Source: Bradyrhizobium lablabi
GTDB taxonomy: Bacteria > Pseudomonadota > Alphaproteobacteria > Rhizobiales > Xanthobacteraceae
Length of the DNA: 64,000 bases
Assembly: GCF_018129385.1 (NCBI RefSeq)
Contig: NZ_JAFCLN010000002.1
Coordinates: forward strand, 496,001-560,000
Direction: 5' to 3'
The first letter of the stretch is position 1. Each line of letters begins with the position of its first letter. Of this stretch, positions 18,756-28,624 are shown piece by piece. Below the pieces are notes generated by a model that worked only from the letters and a program-made list of their open reading frames with translations, was not told the DNA's origin and made no database searches. A program made the translations under genes and the position numbers.

Positions 18756-20194
18756 CCTCCGCTGCGGTAGACCTGGATATCGAGATCCCGGATCTTCTTG
18801 CGCAGCGTGTTGCGGTTCAGCCCGAGCAGATCGGCGGCCCTGATCTGGTTGCCGCGCGTGGCCGCCAGCGCGGCCGTCAGCAGCGGCACCTCGATCTCCT
18901 TGAGGATGCGGTGATAGAGGCCCGGCGGCGGCACCCCGTTGGGAAAGCCCGAGAAGTGCGAGGAGAGATAGGCCTCGACCGCACCGCCGAGATTGTCGAC
19001 GCTCTGGCTGGCGTTGCTGCCCGACGTGACGGCGGGCGGCGCAAGCTCGCCGTCAATGACGGAACCCGTAATGACGTCCTGCGGATAGAGCGCAGCAAGC
19101 CGGCGCGCGAGGTTTTCCAGTTCGCGGACGTTGCCGGGCCAGCGGTGCTGCTTGAGGCGCTCCAGCGCCTGCGTGTCGAGCTTCTTCGGCGGCAAGCCGT
19201 CCTTTTCGGCGAGCGAGAAGAAGTGCCTGACAAGATCGGGCAGATCCTCGATCCGCTCCCGCAAGGGCGGCAGGCGCAGCGGCACGACGTTCAGGCGGAA
19301 GAACAGGTCTTCCCGGAACAGGCCCTGCTGGATCAGGATGCGCAAATCCTTGTTCGAGGCGGCGACGATGCGCACGTCGGTCTTGATCGGAGTACGGCCC
19401 CCGACGGTGGTGTACTCGCCCTGCTGGAGCACGCGCAGCAGGCGCGTCTGCGCTTCCATCGGCATGTCGCCGATTTCATCGAGAAACAGCGTGCCGCCCT
19501 CGGCCTGCTCGAAGCGGCCGGAAGCACGGGTGTTGGCGCCGGTGAACGCGCCGCGCTCATGGCCGAACAGTTCCGACTCGATGAGGTCGCGCGGGATCGC
19601 CGCCATGTTGACGGCGACGAACGGGCCATTGCGCCGCTTGCCGTAATCGTGCAGCGCGCGCGCCACCAGTTCCTTACCGGTGCCGGACTCGCCCGAAATC
19701 ATCACGGTCAGGTCGGTTTGCATCAGCCGCGCCAGCACGCGATAGATTTCCTGCATCGCCGGCGAGCGGCCGACCAGCGGGATCGCATCGAATTCGGATT
19801 CGTCTTCGTGGCTGGCCGCCCGCTCCTTCGGCTCCGCCAGCGCGCGGCCGACGATGGTGATCAGCTCCTTCAGGTCGAACGGCTTTGGCAGATATTCGTA
19901 GGCGCCACGTTCGGAAGCGCGGATCGCCGTCATGAAGGTGTTTTGCGCGCTCATGACGATGACCGGCAGGTTCGGCCGCATCTTCTTGATGCGCGGCAAC
20001 AGGTCGAATGCGTTCTCGTCCGGCATCACCACGTCGGTGATGACGAGATCGCCCTCCCCCTGGCTTACCCATCGCCAGAGCGTTGCCGCGTTGCCGGTCA
20101 GGCGCACCTCGTATCCGGCGCGTGACAGGGCCTGGTTCAGAACCGTGCGGATGGCGGTATCGTCATCGGCGACCAGAATGCTACCTGCGGGCAT
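18752..20194 (-). CDS. ntrC: Nitrogen regulation response regulator NtrC
   Basis: The 480-residue protein has a receiver domain ([15 protein letters not shown]54 in [12 protein letters not shown]), an AAA+ sigma54-interaction domain with Walker [15 protein letters not shown], the sigma54-contact motif GAFTGA ([14 protein letters not shown]) and [13 protein letters not shown], and a Fis-type HTH ([17 protein letters not shown]). NtrC activates sigma54 promoters for nitrogen assimilation when phosphorylated by NtrB. It lies 18 bp after ntrB. The next gene downstream on this strand is the AraC-TPR regulator, not ntrY as is common. Confidence 0.97.
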   Translation of the reverse strand: MPAGSILVADDDTAIRTVLNQALSRAGYEVRLTGNAATLWRWVSQGEGDLVITDVVMPDENAFDLLPRIKKMRPNLPVIVMSAQNTFMTAIRASERGAYEYLPKPFDLKELITIVGRALAEPKERAASHEDESEFDAIPLVGRSPAMQEIYRVLARLMQTDLTVMISGESGTGKELVARALHDYGKRRNGPFVAVNMAAIPRDLIESELFGHERGAFTGANTRASGRFEQAEGGTLFLDEIGDMPMEAQTRLLRVLQQGEYTTVGGRTPIKTDVRIVAASNKDLRILIQQGLFREDLFFRLNVVPLRLPPLRERIEDLPDLVRHFFSLAEKDGLPPKKLDTQALERLKQHRWPGNVRELENLARRLAALYPQDVITGSVIDGELAPPAVTSGSNASQSVDNLGGAVEAYLSSHFSGFPNGVPPPGLYHRILKEIEVPLLTAALAATRGNQIRAADLLGLNRNTLRKKIRDLDIQVYRSGG

Positions 20195-20212
20195 TTTCGT
20201 TATTCCTCATCG

Positions 20213-21385
20213 TTATTCCTGTGAGGCAGGCGACGGCGTACCCGGAACGTCGTCGCGATTGCTGGGGTCGAATTTCCTGGAAGTGCTGTACATCGGCATC
20301 AGCACGCGGAACGTGGTCTTGCGCGGTTGCGACTCGCATTCGATGATGCCGCCGTGATCGCCGACGATCTTGGCGACCAGCGCAAGGCCAAGGCCGCTGC
20401 CGGTCTGCTTGGTCGTGACGAAGGGATCGAACAGGTTCGGCAACAAATCTTCCGGCACGCCGGAGCCGTTGTCCTTGACGCAGAATTCGAGCGGCAGCGA
20501 TACCCGCGTCTTCTTGCCCGGCACCGAGAGGCGCACGCCCGGGCGGAACGCCGTCGTGAGGTGGATTTCCGCATCGCTGCCGAGGTCGGCGACGGCTTCG
20601 GCGGCGTTCTTCACGAGATTGAGGAACACCTGGATGAGCTGGTCCTGGTTGGCCAGCACCGGCGGCAGCGAGGGATCGTAATCCTCGATGAACTTGATAT
20701 TGCGGGCAAAGCCCGACTGCGCCAGCCGTTTGACGTGATCGAGCACGGAATGAATGTTGACCGGCCCGCGCGCCACCGGGCGTTCGTCGCCGAACACCTC
20801 CATGCGGTCGACCAGGGTAACGATGCGGTCGGCCTCGTCGCAGATCAGTCGTGTCAGCATGCGGTCCTCGGACGAGGCCTGCTGCTCCAGGAGCTGCGCC
20901 GCGCCGCGGATGCCGGAGAGCGGATTCTTGATCTCGTGCGCCAGCATGGCGGCGAGCGCGATCACCGAGCGGGCGGCGCTGCGATGGGTGAGCTGACGGT
21001 CCATCTTGTCGGCGATCGTGCGCTCCTGGAGCATCACGACGATATGGCCGGGCCTTTCGGTCAGCGGTGCGACATGCAGATCGACCTGGCGGTCGCCGCC
21101 GATCCGCGGCGTGCCGAGATCGACCTTGTATTCGTTGACCGGCGAGCCGGTGGCGCGGACCTGATCGATCAGCGCAAGCAGCGGACTGCCGAACGGCACC
21201 AGCTCCTTCAGCGACTGGCGCCGCAGGAATTGCGTTGAGATTTCAAAGAACGATTCCGCTGCGATATTGGCATCGACGATCTTGCCGTCGGGCGCAACCA
21301 GGACCACAGGATTCGGCAGCGCATTGAGAATCGCTTCGCCGTCGGAGGGCGTCGGCCTGCTGCGGTATTCTGCGGCTGTGTTCAT
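20213..21385 (-). CDS. ntrB: Nitrogen regulation sensor histidine kinase NtrB
   Basis: The 390-residue cytoplasmic kinase has a PAS domain ([18 protein letters not shown]), HisKA with [19 protein letters not shown] (phosphoacceptor His near residue 148) and an HATPase domain ([30 protein letters not shown]). It has no membrane helices, as expected for the PII-responsive kinase that phosphorylates or dephosphorylates NtrC. The start is taken at ATG 21385 because it overlaps the dusB stop as ATGA, giving translational coupling. Confidence 0.96.
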   Translation of the reverse strand: MNTAAEYRSRPTPSDGEAILNALPNPVVLVAPDGKIVDANIAAESFFEISTQFLRRQSLKELVPFGSPLLALIDQVRATGSPVNEYKVDLGTPRIGGDRQVDLHVAPLTERPGHIVVMLQERTIADKMDRQLTHRSAARSVIALAAMLAHEIKNPLSGIRGAAQLLEQQASSEDRMLTRLICDEADRIVTLVDRMEVFGDERPVARGPVNIHSVLDHVKRLAQSGFARNIKFIEDYDPSLPPVLANQDQLIQVFLNLVKNAAEAVADLGSDAEIHLTTAFRPGVRLSVPGKKTRVSLPLEFCVKDNGSGVPEDLLPNLFDPFVTTKQTGSGLGLALVAKIVGDHGGIIECESQPRKTTFRVLMPMYSTSRKFDPSNRDDVPGTPSPASQE

Positions 21386-22416
21386 GCAGCGGCACTCCAT
21401 GCGAAGTCGTCATAGGCCTCGCCGAGCGAGCGGTGCACACTCGCCGGTTCGTCGGAGGTCAAGATCTTCTGCCGCCAGCCTTTCAGCGTCGCGGCCGGCG
21501 CCCGGCTGTAGAGGGCAGCGACGTCGAGCGCCCAGCCGAGATGCTTGCGCGCATGACGAAGGCCGACGCGCAGCCCGTAATGGCGGCAGACCTCGTCATA
21601 GAGCGCACGGACATGATTGAGCTGCTCGGTGAGCGGCGGTGCGGCCTCTGTCGTGCCGGTATCGAGCCGGCGGCCGACCTGGCCGGGCAGCCAGGGCTGG
21701 CCCTGCGCGCCGCGGCCGACCATGACGGCGTCGGCGCCGGATTTTTCCAGCGCGCTGACGGCCATCTCGAACGAGGTGATGTCGCCGTTCACGACCAGCG
21801 GAATCGACACCGCTTGCTTGACCGCGCGCACCGCGGCCCAATCGGCATCGCCCTTGTAGAACTGGCAGCGGGTGCGGCCATGCACGGTGATCATCTGCAC
21901 ACCGGCACTTTCCGCGCGGCGCGCCAGCTCCGGCGCGTTGATCGAGCGGTCGTCCCAGCCGAGCCGCATCTTCAGCGTCACCGGCACCTTCACCGCCGAG
22001 ATCGTCGCCTCGATCAGCGTGAGCGCGTGGTCGAGATCGCGCATCAGCGCCGAGCCGGACTGGCCGCCCGTCACATGGCGGGCCGGGCAGCCCATGTTGA
22101 TGTCGATGATGTCGGCGCCGGCGGCCTCGGCAATCCGCGCGCCCTCTGCCATCCAGCGGGCCTCACAGCCCGCAAGCTGCACCACGTGGGGGCCGATGCC
22201 GGCCGCCTCGCAGCGCAGCCGGGACATCGGCTTGCCATTCACAAGGTCGTCGCTGGCGGTCATTTCGGAGACGACCAGACCGGCGCCAAGGCGCGCCACG
22301 AGTCGCCGGAAGGGAGCATCGGTAACGCCGGACATCGGCGCGAGAAGAACCCGGTTGGCGAGCTCAATGTCGCCTATTTTCAACGGCTTAGGGCGTCGGA
22401 ATTCCAGGCCGGTCAC
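21382..22416 (-). CDS. dusB: tRNA-dihydrouridine synthase DusB (NifR3)
   Basis: About 344 residues from GTG 22416; a TTG at 22452 is an alternative. The TIM-barrel FMN enzyme shows [31 protein letters not shown] (with the catalytic Cys), [12 protein letters not shown] and VNGDI plus [13 protein letters not shown] at the phosphate-binding end. It reduces uridines in the tRNA D-loop. In Rhizobiales and Rhodobacter this gene (nifR3) heads the ntrBC operon, as here. A candidate NtrC box lies 55-71 bp upstream. Confidence 0.94.
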   Translation of the reverse strand: MTGLEFRRPKPLKIGDIELANRVLLAPMSGVTDAPFRRLVARLGAGLVVSEMTASDDLVNGKPMSRLRCEAAGIGPHVVQLAGCEARWMAEGARIAEAAGADIIDINMGCPARHVTGGQSGSALMRDLDHALTLIEATISAVKVPVTLKMRLGWDDRSINAPELARRAESAGVQMITVHGRTRCQFYKGDADWAAVRAVKQAVSIPLVVNGDITSFEMAVSALEKSGADAVMVGRGAQGQPWLPGQVGRRLDTGTTEAAPPLTEQLNHVRALYDEVCRHYGLRVGLRHARKHLGWALDVAALYSRAPAATLKGWRQKILTSDEPASVHRSLGEAYDDFAWSAAA

Positions 22417-22470
22417 AGGTGTCTCGTTTCTCGGGCAGCCGCGCCATTGCAACCGCCAGCGCCTATTCTG

Positions 22471-22487
22471 AGCACAAATCTTGTGCA
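22471..22487. promoter_or_regulatory. Candidate NtrC-binding site upstream of dusB-ntrBC
   Basis: AGCACAAATCTTGTGCA is a perfect inverted repeat (GCACAA-N3-TTGTGC) and fits the enteric NtrC consensus core GCAC-N7-GTGC, for example the E. coli glnA site. It lies about 55 bp before the proposed dusB start. A second inverted sequence GTGCAAGTGCAC is found at 22528-22539. Autoregulation of the homologous operon by NtrC is known in rhizobia; the site itself is inferred from sequence only. Confidence 0.55.
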
Positions 22488-22565
22488 GTCAAGCTTCATG
22501 CCTACAGTTTAGACAGTTCTATCATTTGTGCAAGTGCACTGCAACAAAATCTGCTTTTCCACAGG

Positions 22566-22626
22566 AAGAACGGCTTGACCCGTCATCCCGTTCTGTCCGC
22601 CTCGGAAAACCGGTTTCCACTTTTCC
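22566..22626. repeat. Partial copy of dispersed palindromic repeat
   Basis: The segment contains CGTCATCCCGTTCT followed by CGGAAAACCGGTTTCCACTTTTCC (first part at 22581-22592, second ending 22626). The same pair of modules occurs in fuller form at 33542-33642, and the second module alone at 32603-32650. This copy lacks the outer CATGATC arms. Confidence 0.6.
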
Positions 22627-22737
22627 AACCCGCGCTATGGAATCGCTCTGTCTTTCAGCGCGAGCCGTGGTAAGGGCTGGGCGCCGACGGCAACCTCCTG
22701 CCCCGCATCAACCGACGCCTCCAAGATTTTGAGTCAA

Positions 22738-23919
22738 ATGCAAAAGCCCGTGCGTACCGCCGCCATCCTAGTCGCAGCCGGGCGCGGGCTCCGCGCGGGC
22801 GCGGGCGGCCCCAAGCAGTACCGCACGATCGGCGGCCAGACCGTGATCTTCCGGGCCATGCAGGCCTTTTGCCGCCATCCCGATGTGGCGACGGTGCAGC
22901 CGGTCGTAAATCCCGATGATGTCGCTCTCTTCAACGAGGCCGTCTCCAGCCTGCGCCACGCGCCTCCCGCCAATGGCGGCGCGACGCGTCAGCAATCGGT
23001 GCATGCCGGGCTCGAGGCATTGGCAAACGACAAGCCGGATATCGTGCTGATCCACGACGCGGCGCGTCCTTTCGTGACATCGGCGGTGATCTCGCGCGCG
23101 ATCGACGCGGCGGGGCGCACCGGCGCGGCTGTCCCCGTCATTGCCGTCACCGACACGATCAAGCAGGTCGATGACGGCGGCGATGTCACCGGCACGCCGG
23201 AGCGCGCCCGGCTGCGCATCGCACAGACGCCGCAGGCGTTTCGCTATGACGTGATCCTGGAAGCGCATCGCCGCGCCGCGCGCGATGGCCGCAGCGATTT
23301 CACCGACGATGCGGCGCTCGCCGAATGGGCGGGATTGACGGTTGCGACCTTTGAAGGCGATGCTGCGAACATGAAGCTCACCACTCCAGAGGATTTTGTG
23401 CGCGAGGAAGCCCGGCTTGGCGCCATGCTTGGCGACATCAGGACCGGCACCGGCTACGACGTGCATGCCTTCGGCGAGGGCGACCACGTCATGATCTGCG
23501 GCGTGCGCGTGCCGCACAATAAGGGCTTTCTCGCCCACTCCGACGGCGATGTCGGCCTGCATGCGCTGGTCGATGCCATTCTGGGCGCGCTCGCCGATGG
23601 CGATATCGGCTCGCACTTTCCGCCCAGCGATCCCAAGTGGAAGGGCGCCTCCTCCGACCGTTTCCTGAAATACGCGGTCGACCGCGTCACCGCGCGCGGC
23701 GGGCGTGTCGCCAATCTCGAAGTCACCATGATCTGCGAGCGGCCGAAAATCGGCCCGCTGCGCGACACCATGCGCGCGAAGATCGCGGAGATTTCCGGCA
23801 TCGATATCTCCCGCATCGCCGTGAAGGCGACCACCAGTGAGCGGCTCGGCTTCACCGGCCGCGAGGAAGGCATCGCGGCGACCGCGAGCGCCACTATCCG
23901 ACTTCCCTGGAGCGAGTAG
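22738..23919 (+). CDS. ispDF: Bifunctional IspD/IspF of the MEP isoprenoid pathway
   Basis: The 393-residue protein fuses 2-C-methyl-D-erythritol 4-phosphate cytidylyltransferase (residues about 5-225: [39 protein letters not shown]) with 2-C-methyl-D-erythritol 2,4-cyclodiphosphate synthase (from about residue 230: [65 protein letters not shown]). DVH and the following His bind zinc in IspF. Such fusion is normal in alphaproteobacteria. I take ATG 22738; a TTG nine bases upstream is in frame. It is divergent from dusB. Confidence 0.96.
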   Translation: MQKPVRTAAILVAAGRGLRAGAGGPKQYRTIGGQTVIFRAMQAFCRHPDVATVQPVVNPDDVALFNEAVSSLRHAPPANGGATRQQSVHAGLEALANDKPDIVLIHDAARPFVTSAVISRAIDAAGRTGAAVPVIAVTDTIKQVDDGGDVTGTPERARLRIAQTPQAFRYDVILEAHRRAARDGRSDFTDDAALAEWAGLTVATFEGDAANMKLTTPEDFVREEARLGAMLGDIRTGTGYDVHAFGEGDHVMICGVRVPHNKGFLAHSDGDVGLHALVDAILGALADGDIGSHFPPSDPKWKGASSDRFLKYAVDRVTARGGRVANLEVTMICERPKIGPLRDTMRAKIAEISGIDISRIAVKATTSERLGFTGREEGIAATASATIRLPWSE

Positions 23920-23921
23920 CC

Positions 23922-24530
23922 ATGAGCGGCAGCGACGCCCGCGCATTGTCCCGCTCGCTGCTCGATCTCTGCCGGATGCGCAAGCTGACCATTGCGACCG
24001 CCGAATCCTGCACCGGCGGCCTCGTCGCCGGCGCCCTCACCGACATCCCCGGCTCCTCCGACGTCATCGACCGCGGCTTTGTCACCTATTCCAACGACGC
24101 CAAGCGCGCGATGCTCGGAGTGAAAGCCAGCACGCTTGCGACATTTGGCGCGGTGAGCAAGGAAACCGCGACACAGATGGCGATCGGCGCGCTGGAAAAG
24201 GCTGGTGTCGACCTTGCGGTATCCATCACCGGCATTGCCGGCCCCGGCGGCGCCACGCCCGGCAAGCCGGTCGGCCTCGTGCATTTCGCGGTCGCCGCGC
24301 GCGATGGCCGCATCATCCACCGCGAGCATCGTTTCGGCGCCATCGGCCGCATTGCCGTGCGCCAACGTTCGGTGGTGGAAGCCTTGCGCATGCTGATGGA
24401 GCTGGCGCGCGGCCCGCAGGCGCCGAAAAAGCCGCGGCGCGAGGCGGCCAGCCGCCTGCGGCCACGCGCGGCGCGGACACTGCGCGGCGGTACACCGGTA
24501 AAACGGCGAAGGCCGCCTCCGCGCGCTTAA
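23922..24530 (+). CDS. CinA C-terminal-domain protein (nicotinamide-nucleotide amidohydrolase PncC-like)
   Basis: The 202-residue protein consists of the CinA/PncC amidase domain: TIATAESCTGGLVAGALTDI, VTYSNDAKRAMLGV, and SITGIAGPGGATPGKPVGLV. PncC deamidates nicotinamide mononucleotide in NAD recycling. The N-terminal molybdopterin-like half of full-length CinA is absent, as in many proteobacteria. An Arg/Lys/Pro-rich tail of about 35 residues follows the domain and is not part of the family. It begins two bases after the ispDF stop, so the two genes are cotranscribed. Confidence 0.92.
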   Translation: MSGSDARALSRSLLDLCRMRKLTIATAESCTGGLVAGALTDIPGSSDVIDRGFVTYSNDAKRAMLGVKASTLATFGAVSKETATQMAIGALEKAGVDLAVSITGIAGPGGATPGKPVGLVHFAVAARDGRIIHREHRFGAIGRIAVRQRSVVEALRMLMELARGPQAPKKPRREAASRLRPRAARTLRGGTPVKRRRPPPRA

Positions 24531-24667
24531 TCGACGATCTCAGGCGCGACGACCTGATTGTTGCCGGTTTTCAGCGCAAGGTTCGACTCGCGGGAACTTT
24601 CAGTTCCCCCACGCGTCATCTATCCGCCGACAAGTAACGCGACCGGGCTTTCCGCGGGAGAGGTGCC

Positions 24668-25867
24668 ATGCCCAAATGGCCCATAGGAATTGCCGTTGCC
24701 CTTCTGACGATTCTGCCGTCGAGTGAAGCGTTTGCCGGTATCCGTATCGGTGTCAGTCCCATCGGCGTCGCCAGGCTCGCGGTAGGCCGCGTGCTTTCGC
24801 TCGGACGACCGCATCACGTCCGTCGTCACGCCCACTACCGCCACGCGCGAATGGCCGGCGACAGGTCGCGAAACGTCCGCAGGGCCATGGCCTCAGGCGT
24901 GACCGACCCGGCGGCGCGCAAGCAGATCGCGGCGGTCGCGGCGCTGGCGGGCTGGAACAACGGCCGCGCCTCGGGCGGATGGTGGGAACACGACGATGGC
25001 GGATATGGTTGGGTCGGGCCGATGTTCTGGCCGTTCGCCATCTATGACGTCTACGATTATGCGATGTGGGGCGACGGCACCGGCTTCTGGAGCTACGGCT
25101 ACCCGGATATCCATGCCGCGATCTTCACCCCTTATAGCCGCACCGAGCTTGCCGCCTACACCGGCTCGCGTCCCGCTGGCCGGCGCTACCGCAAGGTCCC
25201 GCTGGTCGCACAGCTCTGCGGCGACGACAGCCGCCTGATTTCCGAAGGCCTCATCGGCCAGCTCCAGCAAACCGTGCAGCCGGGCAATGAGGCACAGCGC
25301 GCTGCCCTGGAGGATCTCGCCACGGCGTTGATCACGGCCGGCCACATGATCCGTGCGACCTGTCCGGCACACGCTGCACTTTCAGCACCGGAGCGGCTCA
25401 CCATCATGCAGCATCGCATCGGCGTGATGATCAAGGCACAATCGACCGTGCAGCCGGCGCTGATCAAATTCTACGACCTCCTCGACCAGGAGCAGGAAGC
25501 AAGGCTCAAGATGCTCGCCGAAGACCGCCGCAAGATGGACGCACCCGCACGAGCTTGCAGTCCGGCGCAACCGGCTCCGTTGCGATGGCCGGATGAAATC
25601 GGGACCAGGCTTCGCCTGAACGACACCCAACGCGCCGCGTTCAAGGCGCTCCAGGACGCCAACGGCACAGCCAGGGAGATCCTGAGTGCGTGCCCGCCGG
25701 ACGACACGACGACACCACCTGCCCGCCTCGATGCCGTGGAAGGGCGGCTGAATGCCATGCAGCAAGCCGTCTATCTCGTGAACACCGCGCTCGGGGAATT
25801 TTATGAGACACTAAGCGACGAGCAGAAGGCGCAGTTCGAGGCGATCGGGCAGAAGCGAGCGGCGTAA
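24668..25867 (+). CDS. Exported LTXXQ-motif protein (Spy/CpxP-like)
   Basis: The 399-residue protein has a signal peptide (PIGIAVALLTILPSSEAFAG), a basic His/Arg-rich region, a Trp/Tyr/Gly-rich segment (WWEHDDGGYGWVGPMFWP) and a helical C-terminal half with LTXXQ-like repeats: LDQEQEARLKML, LNDTQRAAFKAL and LSDEQKAQFEAI. LTXXQ motifs define periplasmic chaperone-like Spy/CpxP proteins, though this is about twice as long and contains at least two such units. The ribosome site GGGAGAGG precedes the ATG. It is convergent with the following gene. Function beyond envelope location is unknown. Confidence 0.75.
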   Translation: MPKWPIGIAVALLTILPSSEAFAGIRIGVSPIGVARLAVGRVLSLGRPHHVRRHAHYRHARMAGDRSRNVRRAMASGVTDPAARKQIAAVAALAGWNNGRASGGWWEHDDGGYGWVGPMFWPFAIYDVYDYAMWGDGTGFWSYGYPDIHAAIFTPYSRTELAAYTGSRPAGRRYRKVPLVAQLCGDDSRLISEGLIGQLQQTVQPGNEAQRAALEDLATALITAGHMIRATCPAHAALSAPERLTIMQHRIGVMIKAQSTVQPALIKFYDLLDQEQEARLKMLAEDRRKMDAPARACSPAQPAPLRWPDEIGTRLRLNDTQRAAFKALQDANGTAREILSACPPDDTTTPPARLDAVEGRLNAMQQAVYLVNTALGEFYETLSDEQKAQFEAIGQKRAA

Positions 25868-25883
25868 GGGGCACGAGAATACG

Positions 25884-26342
25884 CTAGCCTACCTTCCCGT
25901 ACACCTTATCCGCGCGCTTCTCGAATGCGGCGGAAAATCGCGCAAAGGCCGCATCGAACATCGAGCCCATCAGCATCGCGAGCATGCGGCTCCTGAACTC
26001 GTAGGACAGGAAGAAGCCGACATCGCACTCGGTTTCGGATCGCGGCTCGAACGTCCAGCGGTTTTCCAGATTGCTGAACGGGCCCTTCAAATACTCGACC
26101 AGGATTTTCAGATTGGGACGGTCGAGCGTGACGCGGCTGGTGAAGGTTTCCCGCACCAGCTTGAACGACACGGTCATGTCGGCGATCAGCACCTCCGTGC
26201 CGTCATCGTTGGGCGTGCGCTGGCGGATTTTCAGCGCCTGGCAGAGCGGCACGAATTCGGGATAGCGCTCGACATCGGCGACGAGGTCGAACATTTGCGG
26301 TGCAGTATGACGCACCCGGCGCTTGCTCGAAAACCGCGGCAT
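25884..26342 (-). CDS. COQ10/RatA-like START-domain protein
   Basis: The 152-residue protein begins MPRFSSKRRVRHTAPQMFDL and has the polyketide-cyclase/START pattern (VADVERYPEFVPLCQAL, GPFSNLENRWTFEP, FFLSYEFRS). Relatives bind ubiquinone (yeast Coq10) or are called RatA. The start is set at ATG 26342 because it overlaps the preceding stop (TGATG); upstream in-frame sequence belongs to the other gene's frame. In Rhizobiales this gene usually follows lipA directly; here a P-loop kinase gene sits between. Confidence 0.88.
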   Translation of the reverse strand: MPRFSSKRRVRHTAPQMFDLVADVERYPEFVPLCQALKIRQRTPNDDGTEVLIADMTVSFKLVRETFTSRVTLDRPNLKILVEYLKGPFSNLENRWTFEPRSETECDVGFFLSYEFRSRMLAMLMGSMFDAAFARFSAAFEKRADKVYGKVG

Positions 26343-26878
26343 CAGTGCACGCTCGCAAGGTTCGGCACGGGCGCCAGGTCGCGTAAGTAGCGGTCGGCCT
26401 GCGCACGGTCGGTAAACGTGATGAATGTCTGATCGCGCCGTAGCCCTTCGAAAAAGGCCAACAGATTCGGCCGCTGCCTTGCCCGGTAGGTCCAGACATA
26501 ATGGAAGAATTCGAGATCGATCTTTTCGGGGCAACCCGGCGCCATTTCCGGCCGGACGTGGCCGTAACTCTTTGCGATCCGCGTCAGGATGCCGAGCATG
26601 CAGGTCCGGCGCGGCAAGTCAAACCAGAAGACGGTATCGCAGATCTCGCGGCGCAATTCGCCCTCGGCAGAGGTGTAGTTGCCGTCCATGATCCAGCGGG
26701 GCTCGCGCGTTGCCTCGGCCAGTCGCTTCCTGAACTCACTCCGTTCGGATTCGACCCAGCCGGGCTGCCAGAACAGCGCATCGATCGACACCACGGGAAT
26801 ACCCGTGATGTCAGACAGCCGCCGAGCAAATGTGGATTTGCCGGACCCCGACGATCCCATGACCATGATGCGTTGCAT
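26342..26878 (-). CDS. P-loop kinase-like protein (adenylate-kinase/FlaR type)
   Basis: The 178-residue protein starts MQRIMVMGSSGSGKSTFARR with a Walker A motif (GSSGSGKST) and shows SIDALFWQPGW, WIMDGNYT and FWFDLPRRTC, a pattern of small AAA-type kinases annotated as topology modulation or FlaR-like proteins. The true substrate of this group is unknown. It is cotranscribed between lipA (16 bp upstream) and the COQ10-like gene (one-base overlap). Confidence 0.82.
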   Translation of the reverse strand: MQRIMVMGSSGSGKSTFARRLSDITGIPVVSIDALFWQPGWVESERSEFRKRLAEATREPRWIMDGNYTSAEGELRREICDTVFWFDLPRRTCMLGILTRIAKSYGHVRPEMAPGCPEKIDLEFFHYVWTYRARQRPNLLAFFEGLRRDQTFITFTDRAQADRYLRDLAPVPNLASVH

Positions 26879-26893
26879 TGAAACGTTCCGGCG

Positions 26894-27853
26894 TCAGCGT
26901 GCTTGCGCCGCGCGCGCTGCCTGCAATTTGGCAAAGTCCTCGCCCGCGTGATGCGACGAGCGGGTCAAGGGGCTTGCGGACACCATCAGGAAACCCTTGG
27001 TGTAGGCGACCTTCTCATAGCCCGAGAACTCATCCGGCGTGACGTAGCGCATGACAGCGTGATGCTTGCGGGTCGGCTGTAGATACTGCCCGATGGTGAG
27101 GAAATCGACCTCGGCCGAGCGAAGATCGTCCATCACCTGCAACACCTCGTGCCGCTCCTCGCCCAGCCCCACCATGATGCCCGACTTGGTGAAGATGGTG
27201 GGATCGATCTCCTTGACCCGCTGCAACAGCCGGATCGAATGGAAATAGCGTGCACCCGGGCGGACCGAGAGGTAGCGCGACGGCACGGTTTCGAGGTTGT
27301 GGTTGAACACGTCGGGTTTTGCGGCGGCCACCACTTCCAGTGCGCCTTCCTTACGCAGGAAGTCCGGTGTGAGGATTTCGATGGTGGTGTTCGGGCACCG
27401 GGCGCGGATCGCGCGGATGGTTTTTGCAAAATGCCCGGCGCCGCCGTCCGCGAGGTCGTCGCGGTCGACGGAGGTGACGACGACGTGCTTCAACCCGAGC
27501 TTGAAGGTCGCTTCCGCCACATGTTCCGGCTCGGACAGATCGAGCGCGCCGGGCATGCCGGTCTTGACGTTGCAGAACGCGCACGCGCGGGTGCAGGTGT
27601 CGCCCATGATCATGAAGGTGGCGTGCTTCTTGTCCCAGCATTCGCCGATGTTCGGGCAGCCCGCCTCCTCGCACACCGTGACGAGGCCGTTTTCCTTGAC
27701 GATGTTACGGGTGTCGGCATAGCCGCGCGTGTTCGGCGCGCGCACCCTGATCCAATCGGGTTTTGGCGGCGACAGCGCGTCGGGCCGGTTCACCTTTTCG
27801 GGGTGGCGCGGGCGCAGCGGATTGGATGAGATGGTATCGACGATGGTGACCAT
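26894..27853 (-). CDS. lipA: Lipoyl synthase LipA
   Basis: The 319-residue protein from ATG 27853 has both iron-sulfur cysteine sets: [12 protein letters not shown] (C61, C66, C72) for the sacrificed auxiliary cluster and CTRACAFC (C87, C91, C94) for the radical-SAM cluster. It inserts two sulfurs into octanoyl groups of E2 subunits. The open frame continues upstream to 28438, but that part is antisense to the divergent glycosylase gene and is rejected. About 135 bp separate the two divergent starts. Confidence 0.97.
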   Translation of the reverse strand: MVTIVDTISSNPLRPRHPEKVNRPDALSPPKPDWIRVRAPNTRGYADTRNIVKENGLVTVCEEAGCPNIGECWDKKHATFMIMGDTCTRACAFCNVKTGMPGALDLSEPEHVAEATFKLGLKHVVVTSVDRDDLADGGAGHFAKTIRAIRARCPNTTIEILTPDFLRKEGALEVVAAAKPDVFNHNLETVPSRYLSVRPGARYFHSIRLLQRVKEIDPTIFTKSGIMVGLGEERHEVLQVMDDLRSAEVDFLTIGQYLQPTRKHHAVMRYVTPDEFSGYEKVAYTKGFLMVSASPLTRSSHHAGEDFAKLQAARAAQAR

Positions 27854-27988
27854 TGGCTGTGCCCGGCGATTGAAATACCTAGGTAATCCGTATGGCCGGC
27901 ACCTGCAACCCGGCTCGCGAAGCCGTCCCAAACATGCAACACTTTGCGGCCTATTCCCGACTGTTCCAGCCCGATTCCCCGCTTCAGA

Positions 27989-28594
27989 ATGCCTCGAAAC
28001 TCGAAACCGGCCATTGCCGTGACCCCGACCCTCGGCAAGCCGCTCAAGCGCGCGTTTTTCGACCGCAGCGTGCATGAGGTTGCGCCCGATTTGATCGGGG
28101 CGACATTCCTGGTCAATGGCGTCGGCGGCATCATCGTCGAGGTCGAGGCCTACCACCACACCGATCCGGCCGCGCATTCCTATCGCGGCCCGACGCCCCG
28201 CAACCGCGTGATGTTCGGACCGGCTGGGTTTTCCTATGTCTACCGCTCCTATGGCATCCACTGGTGCGTCAATTTCGTCTGCGAAGGCGAGGGTTCTGCG
28301 AGCGCGGTGCTGATCCGCGCGATCGAGCCGACCCATGGGCTCGCCGCCATGCGCCGCCGCCGCGGCCTCGGCGACGAGCGCGCATTGTGTTCGGGACCAG
28401 GAAAGCTCTGCCAGGCGATGGGCATCACGATCGCGCACAGCGAGCTGCCGCTCGATAAGCCGCCGATCGCGCTGTTTGCGCGCATGGCAAAGCCTGAGAT
28501 CGCAACGGGCATCCGCATCGGCATCACCAAGGCGGTGGCACTGCCGTGGCGCTATGGGCTGATGGGTTCGAAATTCCTGAGCAAGCCGTTTTGA
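27989..28594 (+). CDS. 3-methyladenine DNA glycosylase (AAG/MPG family)
   Basis: The 201-residue protein from ATG 27989 shows the AAG family segments [56 protein letters not shown] and VLIRAIEP. Glu in VEVEAY is the position that activates the catalytic water in human AAG. The enzyme excises alkylated purines in base excision repair. A GTG at 28019 is an alternative start that would remove the ten poorly conserved N-terminal residues. Confidence 0.93.
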   Translation: MPRNSKPAIAVTPTLGKPLKRAFFDRSVHEVAPDLIGATFLVNGVGGIIVEVEAYHHTDPAAHSYRGPTPRNRVMFGPAGFSYVYRSYGIHWCVNFVCEGEGSASAVLIRAIEPTHGLAAMRRRRGLGDERALCSGPGKLCQAMGITIAHSELPLDKPPIALFARMAKPEIATGIRIGITKAVALPWRYGLMGSKFLSKPF

Positions 28595-28624
28595 GGAGGT
28601 TGATCGCGCGACTGCGCCCTCGCC

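Noticed and set aside
17732..20125. 797-codon open frame on the plus strand
   Set aside because: It runs through part of the MFS gene in another frame and antisense to ntrC; no coherent domain is visible.
27854..28438. Extended N-terminus of LipA
   Set aside because: The extra 195 codons are antisense to the glycosylase gene, while the conserved LipA length of 319 residues starts at 27853.
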